Shown here: one piece after another, positions 1 to 4,629 of the stretch
How positions within the stretch are numbered: position 1 is the stretch's first letter
Layout of the letters: each line of letters starts with the position of its first letter
Source of the DNA: Bacillota bacterium
GTDB taxonomy: Bacteria > Bacillota > Clostridia > Clostridiales > Clostridiaceae
Direction: 5' to 3'
NCBI GenBank assembly: GCA_023445445.1
Contig: JAEXLD010000040.1
Span: 1 to 7,291 of the forward strand
Length of the DNA: 7,291 nucleotides
Position numbers and translations under genes: made by a program
Notes under the pieces: model-generated
The model's input: the letters and a program-made list of their open reading frames with translations, nothing else
Databases searched by the model: none
Told to the model about the DNA's origin: nothing

Positions 1-41
1 AAAGTACAACTTAAATAAATAAAGTGGTACTTTTATTTTTT
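1..41 (+). terminator. Terminator-like hairpin abutting the radical SAM gene's ribosome binding site
   Basis: Bases 1-12 pair with 22-33 (12 positions, one A-G mismatch), with a 9-base A/T loop. A T-rich tail follows, with six T at 36-41. The tail runs straight into GGAGG at 42-46, the ribosome binding site for the ATG at 51. No room remains for a promoter between the T tract and the gene, so transcription must pass through the hairpin. It may be the terminator of an unseen upstream gene with read-through, or an attenuator at the end of a regulatory leader. The left part is cut by the window edge, so the stem could be longer. Confidence 0.55.
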
Positions 42-50
42 GGAGGAATT

Positions 51-974
51 ATGAAAAAGTGGAATGATAAAAGATATCATAGTTTAAATTATTATCTTAG
101 AAGTAAATTTGATGAAAAAGTATATAAGATATCTTTAGATGGAGGATTTAATTGTCCAAATAGAGATGGTAAAGTTGCAAAAGGTGGATGTACTTTCTGT
201 AGTGCAAGAGGATCAGGGGACTTTGCAGGAAGCAGAATATTATCAATAACAAAGCAATTTGAAGACAGAAAAGATATGATGGAGAAGAAGTGGAAGGACG
301 GTAAATTAATTGCTTACTTCCAAGCATATACAAATACTTATGCTCCAGTTGAAGAGCTTAGAAGAAAATATAATGAAGCATTATCTCAAGAAAACGTAGT
401 TGCCATATCTATTGCAACAAGACCAGATTGCATAGATGATGATGTTTTAGAATATTTAACTGAATTAAATGAAAAGACTTATTTAATAGTGGAGCTTGGA
501 TTACAAACTATAAATGATAAGACAGCTAGAGAATTTAATAGGGGATATGATTTTGAAGTTTTTGATAATACATTAAAAAGATTACTTGAAAGAAATATTG
601 AAGTAGTTGCCCACACAATTTTTGGACTACCAGGAGAAACAGAAGAGGATATGTTAAAGACTGTTGATTATATAGCACATTCAGGGGCTAAGGGAATCAA
701 GTTCCATTTACTTCATTTAATGAAGGGAACTAAAATGGTAGAAAAATACGAAAGTGGAGAACTAAAACTATTAACTCAAGAACAATACATAGATTTAGTT
801 TGTAAGGGAATAGCAAGAATACCAGAAGAAATGGTAGTTCATAGACTTACAGGAGATGCACCTAGAGATTTATTAATAGGTCCAATGTGGAGTCTAAAAA
901 AATGGGAAGTGTTAAATGCTATAGACAAAGCTTTAGAAGATAATGATATATGGCAAGGTAAGGATTTTAAGTAG
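51..974 (+). CDS. ytqA: Radical SAM protein, YhcC/YtqA family (TIGR01212; MnmL-like)
   Basis: The protein has 307 residues, a full length for this family. The iron-sulfur cluster motif is seen directly: C35, C47 and C50 in the spacing C-x11-C-x2-C, inside the family signature CPNRDG...GGCTFC. Typical later blocks follow: YFQAYTNTYAP, SIATRPDC, ELGLQT (SAM-binding half-barrel) and HTIFGLPGETEEDM. The C-terminus has the usual HRLTGD motif. From memory of the literature, the YtqA subgroup (renamed MnmL) acts in converting cmnm5s2U to mnm5s2U in the tRNA wobble base and is often next to the methylase gene mnmM. I cannot tell by eye whether this protein is of the YtqA or the YhcC subgroup. The next gene here is comB, not mnmM. 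I chose ATG 51 over the in-frame ATG 24 because GGAGG lies 4 bases upstream and the family begins near MKKWNDKRYHSL. ATG 24 would add nine residues translated from the hairpin. Confidence 0.9.
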   Translation: MKKWNDKRYHSLNYYLRSKFDEKVYKISLDGGFNCPNRDGKVAKGGCTFCSARGSGDFAGSRILSITKQFEDRKDMMEKKWKDGKLIAYFQAYTNTYAPVEELRRKYNEALSQENVVAISIATRPDCIDDDVLEYLTELNEKTYLIVELGLQTINDKTAREFNRGYDFEVFDNTLKRLLERNIEVVAHTIFGLPGETEEDMLKTVDYIAHSGAKGIKFHLLHLMKGTKMVEKYESGELKLLTQEQYIDLVCKGIARIPEEMVVHRLTGDAPRDLLIGPMWSLKKWEVLNAIDKALEDNDIWQGKDFK

Positions 975-998
975 CCATATATAATTGGGGGAATTTAT

Positions 999-1721
999 AT
1001 GAAATTAGACATAATTATTTCTGCTGATAATATAAAGGAAGAATATTTAAAAAATAAAATAGTAGTTGTTATTGATATGCTAAGAGCAACATCAGTAATA
1101 ATAACTGCTTTGGCAAATAAGGCTAAAGAAGTATTTCCTATACTTACAATAGAAGAGGCTTTGAAAAAGAAAGAAGAACTTATAATAAATGGAGTAAATC
1201 CGCTTCTTGGAGGTGAAAGAAAGGCTGTAAAAATAGATGGCTTTGACTTTTCTAACTCACCTTTAGAGTATAATTTAGATAAGGTTCAAGGAAAGAGTAT
1301 AATTTTAAGTACCACTAATGGAACAAGAGCAATTAATTTAAGTTTAAAAGCAGAGGAAATACTTATAGGAGCCATAATCAATGCTAAAGCCGTAGCAGAA
1401 GAGCTAAAAAAATATAATAAAGATGTGGTTTTCATTAATGCAGGAACAAATGGAGAGTTTTCTATGGATGACTTCATTTGTTCAGGCTATATGATAAGTC
1501 TTTTATGTAATAATGATAATAATGAACTTTCAGATATATCTAAAACAGCAAAGTATATTTATGAAAATAATACTAATTTAATTAGCTATATAAAAGAAGC
1601 TACTCATTATAATATTTTAAAGGGATTAAATTTATTAAGAGATTTAGAATATTGTTGTCAAAAAGATATTATAAATATAGTGCCTAAGTATGAGAAAAGT
1701 TCGAAAAGTATAAAAATTTAA
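999..1721 (+). CDS. comB: 2-phosphosulfolactate phosphatase family protein (ComB-like)
   Basis: The protein has 240 residues, normal for the ComB family (EC 3.1.3.71), which removes phosphate from (R)-2-phospho-3-sulfolactate. Conserved blocks seen are IDMLRATS (25-32), GGER (71-74), FSNSP (84-88), STTNGT (104-109) and AGTNGEFSMDDFICSG (148-163). Together they identify the family with little doubt. It is a soluble cytoplasmic enzyme with no signal peptide. The ATG follows GGGGGA about 8 bases upstream, and the gap from the preceding stop is 24 bases without a promoter, so it is probably co-transcribed with the radical SAM gene. ComB belongs to coenzyme M synthesis in methanogens and to sulfolactate formation in sporulating Bacillus. 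Clostridia are not known to make coenzyme M, so the true substrate here is uncertain. No clear terminator follows directly; the first strong one is at 1906-1939. The last ten or so residues are Lys/Ser-rich and look dispensable. Confidence 0.9.
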   Translation: MKLDIIISADNIKEEYLKNKIVVVIDMLRATSVIITALANKAKEVFPILTIEEALKKKEELIINGVNPLLGGERKAVKIDGFDFSNSPLEYNLDKVQGKSIILSTTNGTRAINLSLKAEEILIGAIINAKAVAEELKKYNKDVVFINAGTNGEFSMDDFICSGYMISLLCNNDNNELSDISKTAKYIYENNTNLISYIKEATHYNILKGLNLLRDLEYCCQKDIINIVPKYEKSSKSIKI

Positions 1722-1759
1722 ATTAATAATAATTTTTTTGAAATATTTGAATTTTTATG

Positions 1760-1815
1760 TTGACAAGAAAAATAAAAAGATATATTATAATATTAGATTG
1801 ATAATCAATATCAAT
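1760..1815 (+). promoter_or_regulatory. Sigma-A-type promoter with overlapping Fur-box-like operator
   Basis: A perfect -35 TTGACA lies at 1760-1765 and, after 17 bases, a -10 TATTAT at 1783-1788. Transcription should begin near 1795. The palindrome ATTGATAATCAATATCAAT at 1797-1815 covers the start region. It matches the Fur 7-1-7 consensus (TGATAAT-N-ATTATCA, flanked by AT) at all but one position. A repressor bound there would block initiation, the usual layout for Fur. The Fur assignment rests on the motif only; PerR and Zur boxes are related, though their cores usually differ. Confidence 0.6.
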
Positions 1816-1944
1816 TAGTAAATAAATATATTATTAAAAGATCCACACTTCTAATAATATAATATATAAATAATTAAGCTCCTATATTATAGAATTTATT
1901 TCGGTAAAAGATGGCTAAACATTAGTTTAGCCATCTTTTGTTTT
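1795..1944 (+). ncRNA. Candidate Fur-controlled small regulatory RNA, about 150 nt
   Basis: The stretch is bounded by the promoter/operator at 1760-1815 and by a strong terminator. It has no ribosome binding site and no ORF; the only ATG (1911) lies in the terminator stem and would give four residues. Near its 5' end, TATATTATTA (1827-1836) pairs perfectly with TAATAATATA (1852-1861). An inner AAG/CTT pairing (1838-1840/1848-1850) would leave ATCCACA exposed in the loop. A second C-containing stretch, AAGCTCCTA (1876-1884), is in a likely single-stranded part. C-rich unpaired seeds that can mask ribosome binding sites are seen in iron-sparing small RNAs such as FsrA of Bacillus, so a similar role is inferred here. 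Alternatively it is only a 3' untranslated region of comB or a leftover leader. I do not recognise a known RNA family. Confidence 0.45.
1906..1944 (+). terminator. Strong intrinsic terminator
   Basis: A perfect 15-bp stem, AAAAGATGGCTAAAC (1906-1920) with GTTTAGCCATCTTTT (1925-1939), has a 4-base loop and continues as GTTTTC. It ends the candidate small RNA and would also stop any read-through from comB. On the minus strand the stem is followed by only a short T run, so it works best for plus-strand transcription. Confidence 0.85.
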
Positions 1945-2095
1945 CTATTGCTATAGTAATTAATTTAAACTTTCCATATAAAATATGAAGATGTAATTTA
2001 AGGAGTTGTACTTTAATATAGAGTAATAAATTATTCAGAAAATATATGGAACTAAATCCATGGATAAAATAATAAAAAATTGAATAAATTATGAA

Positions 2096-2137
2096 AAATA
2101 AGACTGATTTATTTAATGATATGAATCAGTCTTATTT
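2096..2137. terminator. 14-bp hairpin, possible terminator (better on minus strand)
   Basis: AAATAAGACTGATT (2096-2109) pairs perfectly with AATCAGTCTTATTT (2124-2137) across a 14-base loop. On the plus strand it is followed by CAATAGTC, with no T tract. On the minus strand the stem ends in TTATTT followed by TTC, which resembles an intrinsic terminator more closely. No known gene on either strand ends here, so what it terminates, if anything, is unclear. Confidence 0.45.
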
Positions 2138-2281
2138 CAATAGTCATGGTAATTAAGAAAGAATTTAATCTAAGCAATAATGATTCATATGAATATAAAA
2201 AAGTCTAGTGGTAAAAAAATAAATAAAATATAAATAATAGATAGAGTTATAATAATTTCAATAATTAGAAACTAACTCATA

Positions 2282-2343
2282 TTTGGGACAGGCATTTATT
2301 ATGTTACTATGAGGGGGACACGGAACAAGAAATCTGAAGGGGG
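2282..2343. other. G-rich patch with two GGGACA motifs in the first CAP-gene leader
   Basis: TTTGGGACAGGCA (2282-2294) and GGGGGACACGGAAC (2313-2326) stand out in A/T-only surroundings. The two GGGACA cores are 30 bases apart. A weak promoter match, TTGGGA (2283-2288) with TACTAT (2305-2310) at a 16-base spacing, overlaps the patch. The motifs resemble, from memory, end sequences of small dispersed elements mobilised by REP-associated tyrosine transposases in Firmicutes; this is a weak inference. The patch ends in AAGGGGG (2337-2343), the ribosome binding site of the CAP gene. Confidence 0.35.
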
Positions 2344-2351
2344 ATTTACAA

Positions 2352-3248
2352 ATGATTAAATCAAAATTAATTATGGTAATATCATCAATAGGATTGGTAG
2401 TTACATTAGGTGTTGGAAGTATTTTACTAAGTTCTAATAAAGAAGTACCTGAAAACAATATAGTGAAAGCTGAAAATAATGAAGAAGTTTCACAAGACAT
2501 AATAAATGAAGAAGCAAGTAATACTAATGAAAGTAATACTGATATTAATAACAATGCCATTAATGAAGAAGCTACTTTTAATGAGGAAGTTTTAATAAAT
2601 GATGATAATATAATTTCAAGTGATGAAATAAGTAATACTACCGAAGAACAAGGAGAAAGTGGAGTAGAAGGAGTATCAAGATATAGAAGGCCATCAAAAA
2701 GACCTTCCTATAATAAACCATCAAATAGGCCGTCAATTAATCAGCCTTCCAATAATAAGCCTAATACTCCAAGTGATAAACCATCACAAGATACTAATAA
2801 GCCAGTTGATACCCCAAGTAATGAGCCTGTAGTTTCAGAAAGCAATTATATAGCTGAAATAGAACAAGCTATATTCCAAAGAGTTAATAAAGAAAGATCA
2901 GCAGCTGGATTGCCAGCATTAAGCTACAATACAACTATGGAGCATTATGCAAGAATTAAATCTAAGGATATGGGGGATAATGGATATTTTTCTCACGAAG
3001 ACAAGCAAGGGAATTTAATAACTGTTCAAATGAAGGCAGATGGGGTTTCCTATAGAGCTTGGGGAGAAAATATAGCATATATTCAAGGGGCAAATAGCAA
3101 TAGTGCTTTAGCAACTAAATTTATGGATAATTGGATGAATTCATCAGGACATAGAGCAAATATATTATCAACTAACTTTAGTAGTATAGGAATTGGAGTA
3201 TATAAAATAGGAAATACTTATTATGCAACACAAGAATTTTATAGATAA
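2352..3248 (+). CDS. Exported CAP-domain (SCP/PR1-like, YkwD-type) protein with basic Ser/Pro-rich linker
   Basis: The protein has 298 residues. Residues 1-5 are a short positive start and 6-27 a hydrophobic export segment. VKA-E at 38-41 could be a signal peptidase cut, though it is far from the hydrophobic core, so the protein may instead stay anchored. Residues 30-107 are Asn/Glu-rich and acidic. Residues 108-160 are a basic linker with repeated PS units (RPSK, RPSYN, KPSN, RPSIN, QPSNN), suited to spanning or sticking to the anionic wall. The CAP domain covers about 165-298 and holds the cavity residues H215 (YFSH), E239 (WGENIAY) and H267 (WMNSSGHRANIL), plus a C-terminal YYATQEF strand. 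The biochemical role of bacterial CAP proteins is largely unknown; the family includes YkwD of Bacillus. The ATG has AAGGGGG 8 bases upstream. It is a tandem paralogue of the next gene, from which it is separated by a terminator. Confidence 0.88.
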   Translation: MIKSKLIMVISSIGLVVTLGVGSILLSSNKEVPENNIVKAENNEEVSQDIINEEASNTNESNTDINNNAINEEATFNEEVLINDDNIISSDEISNTTEEQGESGVEGVSRYRRPSKRPSYNKPSNRPSINQPSNNKPNTPSDKPSQDTNKPVDTPSNEPVVSESNYIAEIEQAIFQRVNKERSAAGLPALSYNTTMEHYARIKSKDMGDNGYFSHEDKQGNLITVQMKADGVSYRAWGENIAYIQGANSNSALATKFMDNWMNSSGHRANILSTNFSSIGIGVYKIGNTYYATQEFYR

Positions 3249-3255
3249 AAATTTT

Positions 3256-3284
3256 AATCCAGCTTTAATGCTGGATTTTTTTTA
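3256..3284 (+). terminator. Intrinsic terminator of the first CAP gene
   Basis: AATCCAGC (3256-3263) pairs with GCTGGATT (3270-3277) across a 6-base loop, followed directly by a run of T to 3283. It begins 7 bases after the stop codon. It shows that the two CAP genes are separate transcription units, not a simple operon. Confidence 0.88.
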
Positions 3285-3411
3285 TTTAGTTTTATCCATA
3301 GTAATAAGTAATAAATATTGTAGGTATATTATAAATTAATAAATTATGAGGTTAATATAGATAAAAGTAATAATATTAATAAAAAATGTATACTTTGGAG
3401 TATCATTAAGT

Positions 3412-3436
3412 TATAATTGATAGAAATTATCAATTA
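3412..3436 (+). promoter_or_regulatory. -10 box overlapped by a Fur-box-like palindrome, second CAP gene
   Basis: TATAAT lies at 3412-3417. The -35 is poor: TATACT at 3389-3394 with 17-base spacing, or TGTATA at 3387-3392 with 19. The perfect 9-bp inverted repeat TAATTGATA (3414-3422) and TATCAATTA (3428-3436), with a 5-base centre, overlaps the -10 box and the expected start. Its inner form, ATTGATA-N5-TATCAAT, is identical in layout to the palindrome at 1797-1815 and matches the extended Fur box at 16 of 18 positions. A 5' untranslated region of about 70 bases would follow. Confidence 0.45.
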
Positions 3437-3493
3437 AATACATAGAATGAATAAATTATAAGAGGATGTATTTAATTATGGGAGGATTAACAA

Positions 3494-4321
3494 ATGATTA
3501 AATCAAGATTAGTAGCATTAGTTCTATCAATAGGATTAGCGACCCTAGTTGCTATAAGTGGAATTTTCTTAAATTCCAATAAGGAAAATACACAAGAAAA
3601 AATAGTAAAAGCAGAAGTTATAGAGAAAAATTCAGAGGAATTGGATAAGGAAGAGGAAGTAAACTATAATGATACTAATTCTAATGAGGAGAATTTAGAG
3701 ACTAAAACTATAGAGAGTGAAGAAAATACTAATGAAAAAGTTGTAAATGAAGCAGAGGTATTACAAAACACACCAGAAGTTAACAATTCAGAATTCACTA
3801 ATAATAATTCTGCTACTGAAAATATAGCTCCACCTAAAGTGCCAGAACCACAACCTAAAACTTCAGAACCACAGCCTGTAACACCAGCTCCACAACCTAT
3901 AGCTATAGACAATAGTAATTATATAGGAGATATTGAACAAGCTATTTTTCAAATTGTGAATGAGAGAAGAGCAGAAGCTGGGCTAACAAAATTAAGCTAT
4001 AATACAAATATGCAGTATTATGCAAGGATAAAATCAAAGGATATGGGAGATAGAAGTTATTTTAATCATGTAAATCCTGATGGGGTATATATGAATCAAA
4101 TAATTAAGGCTGATGGACTATCTTATAGAGCCTGGGGGGAAAATATTGCATATATTGAAGGCTTAACTGATTATGGTGCTTTAGCAAATAGATTTATGAG
4201 TAATTGGATGAATTCTCAAGGGCATAAGGATAATATATTATCATCAAATTTTAGTAGCATAGGAATAGGTGTCTATAAAGCAGGAAATACATATTATGCA
4301 ACACAAGAATTTTACAATTAG
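3494..4321 (+). CDS. Exported CAP-domain protein with Pro/Gln-rich linker (paralogue of the preceding CAP gene)
   Basis: The protein has 275 residues. The export segment is at about 6-26, and VKA-E at 38-41 is kept at exactly the same place as in the paralogue, which favours a real processing site. Residues 41-110 are Glu/Asn-rich. Residues 112-136 are a short linker with PEPQP, SEPQPV and PAPQP units, not basic like the paralogue's. The CAP domain covers about 142-275 and has H192 (YFNHVNPDG, the usual family wording), E216 (WGENIAY) and H244 (WMNSQGHKDNIL). By ungapped hand alignment, 92 of 134 domain residues match the paralogue, and the largest difference is the ten residues starting at the first histidine. 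The start ATG has GGGAGG (3480-3485) 8 bases upstream, and the sequence ACAAATGATTAAATCAA is shared with the paralogue, which shows recent tandem duplication. Secreted or surface-held; substrate or partner unknown. A Fur-like box upstream suggests iron-dependent expression. Confidence 0.88.
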   Translation: MIKSRLVALVLSIGLATLVAISGIFLNSNKENTQEKIVKAEVIEKNSEELDKEEEVNYNDTNSNEENLETKTIESEENTNEKVVNEAEVLQNTPEVNNSEFTNNNSATENIAPPKVPEPQPKTSEPQPVTPAPQPIAIDNSNYIGDIEQAIFQIVNERRAEAGLTKLSYNTNMQYYARIKSKDMGDRSYFNHVNPDGVYMNQIIKADGLSYRAWGENIAYIEGLTDYGALANRFMSNWMNSQGHKDNILSSNFSSIGIGVYKAGNTYYATQEFYN

Positions 4322-4333
4322 TATATAAAACCT

Positions 4334-4509
4334 AAAGTGCTGTGGCACAATGTAAAATGAATAATTTAAAATGTAAAATTAAAGAAGAAACTCCCTTTGG
4401 AGTTTCTAAAATATATATCTTTTTAGTAATTCCTTTGGAATTACATCAATAATTCTACATTTTACATTCTACATTTTTAATTTAGGAGCTGTTGCCACAG
4501 CTTCTTTTT
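4334..4509. repeat. Structured MITE-like element or multi-branched RNA
   Basis: The outer arms GCTGTGGCA (4339-4347) and TGCCACAGC (4493-4501) are perfect 9-bp inverted repeats, and AAAG/CTTT (4334-4337/4504-4507) can extend them. Inside, AATGTAAAATG (4349-4359) is exactly complementary to CATTTTACATT (4458-4468); ATGTAAAAT recurs at 4371-4379. In the middle are two perfect hairpins: AGAAACTCC/GGAGTTTCT (4386-4394/4399-4407, loop CTTT) and GTAATTCC/GGAATTAC (4426-4433/4437-4444, loop TTT). The short length, terminal inverted repeats and lack of coding capacity fit a non-autonomous mobile repeat, and the same folding would give a branched RNA. I see no convincing target-site duplication. No second copy is in this window, so its repeat nature is inferred. 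Confidence 0.55.
4485..4509 (+). terminator. Terminator formed by the right end of the structured element
   Basis: GGAGCTGT (4485-4492) pairs with ACAGCTTC (4497-4504, one G-T pair) around the loop TGCC, followed by TTTTT. It is the first good plus-strand terminator after the second CAP gene. The same bases 4493-4501 are the right outer arm of the element, so this hairpin and the long-range outer stem exclude each other. Confidence 0.65.
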
Positions 4510-4521
4510 ATTATATAATTA

Positions 4522-4550
4522 TTGACAGATGGCTAGATTGGCAGTAATAT
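4522..4550 (+). promoter_or_regulatory. Sigma-A-type promoter of the acetyltransferase operon
   Basis: A perfect -35 TTGACA (4522-4527), a 17-base spacer and a -10 TAATAT (4545-4550) place the start near 4557. An untranslated leader of about 70 bases precedes the ATG at 4630. I see no operator-like palindrome over it. Confidence 0.75.
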
Positions 4551-4629
4551 ATGGAAAAAAAGTTGTTAAATAGTAAGCAAAATTAATTTAATATATTGGA
4601 TTAATAGTATAAAAGGGGTGGAGAGAATT

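Larger units (their letters stand above)
1945..2351. other. AT-rich intergenic stretch before the first CAP gene
   Basis: About 400 bases without a supportable protein gene; the few short ATG frames lack ribosome binding sites. It contains the hairpin at 2096-2137, a perfect 12-bp palindrome ATTCATATGAAT at 2183-2194, a TATAAT at 2248-2253 in the sequence GTTATAAT, and a G-rich patch at 2282-2343. The TATAAT has no convincing -35 (2225-2230 is all A/T) but could start the CAP-gene transcript, because the second CAP gene also has AGTTATAAT in its leader. Confidence 0.5.

Noticed and set aside
24..50. Upstream in-frame ATG for the radical SAM gene
   Set aside because: It lies in the terminator-like hairpin, has no ribosome binding site, and would add nine residues not typical of the family; ATG 51 has GGAGG in front.
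1722..1745. Terminator directly after comB
   Set aside because: Only A/T pairing around a T run; too weak to call next to the strong terminator at 1906-1939.
1911..1925. Four-codon frame in the candidate small RNA
   Set aside because: It lies wholly in the terminator stem with no ribosome binding site.
2046..2072. Short ATG frame MELNPWIK
   Set aside because: Only eight codons and no ribosome binding site at a usable distance.
2309..2359. Short upstream frame (16 codons) overlapping the first CAP start
   Set aside because: No ribosome binding site before ATG 2309, and the sequence is not similar to the second CAP leader.
2258..2560. Minus-strand open frame of 100 codons
   Set aside because: It lies opposite the start of the first CAP gene, is low in complexity, resembles no family and has no ribosome binding site; it mirrors the Asn/Glu-rich coding strand.
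3664..3912. Minus-strand open frame opposite the Pro-rich linker
   Set aside because: The Gly/Ser/Cys-rich translation is the antisense of Pro/Gln/Glu codons in the second CAP gene, with no start signal.
4349..4379. Repeated ATGTAAAAT units as a CRISPR or iteron array
   Set aside because: Only two exact direct copies, unequal neighbours and no regular spacers; better explained as arms of the structured element.
4551..4586. Possible leader peptide before the AAC(3)-like gene
   Set aside because: The ATG lies upstream of the predicted transcription start and has no ribosome binding site.
4618..4629. GTG start for the AAC(3)-like gene
   Set aside because: The GTG is part of the purine-rich stretch that serves as ribosome binding site for ATG 4630, which gives the normal family N-terminus.
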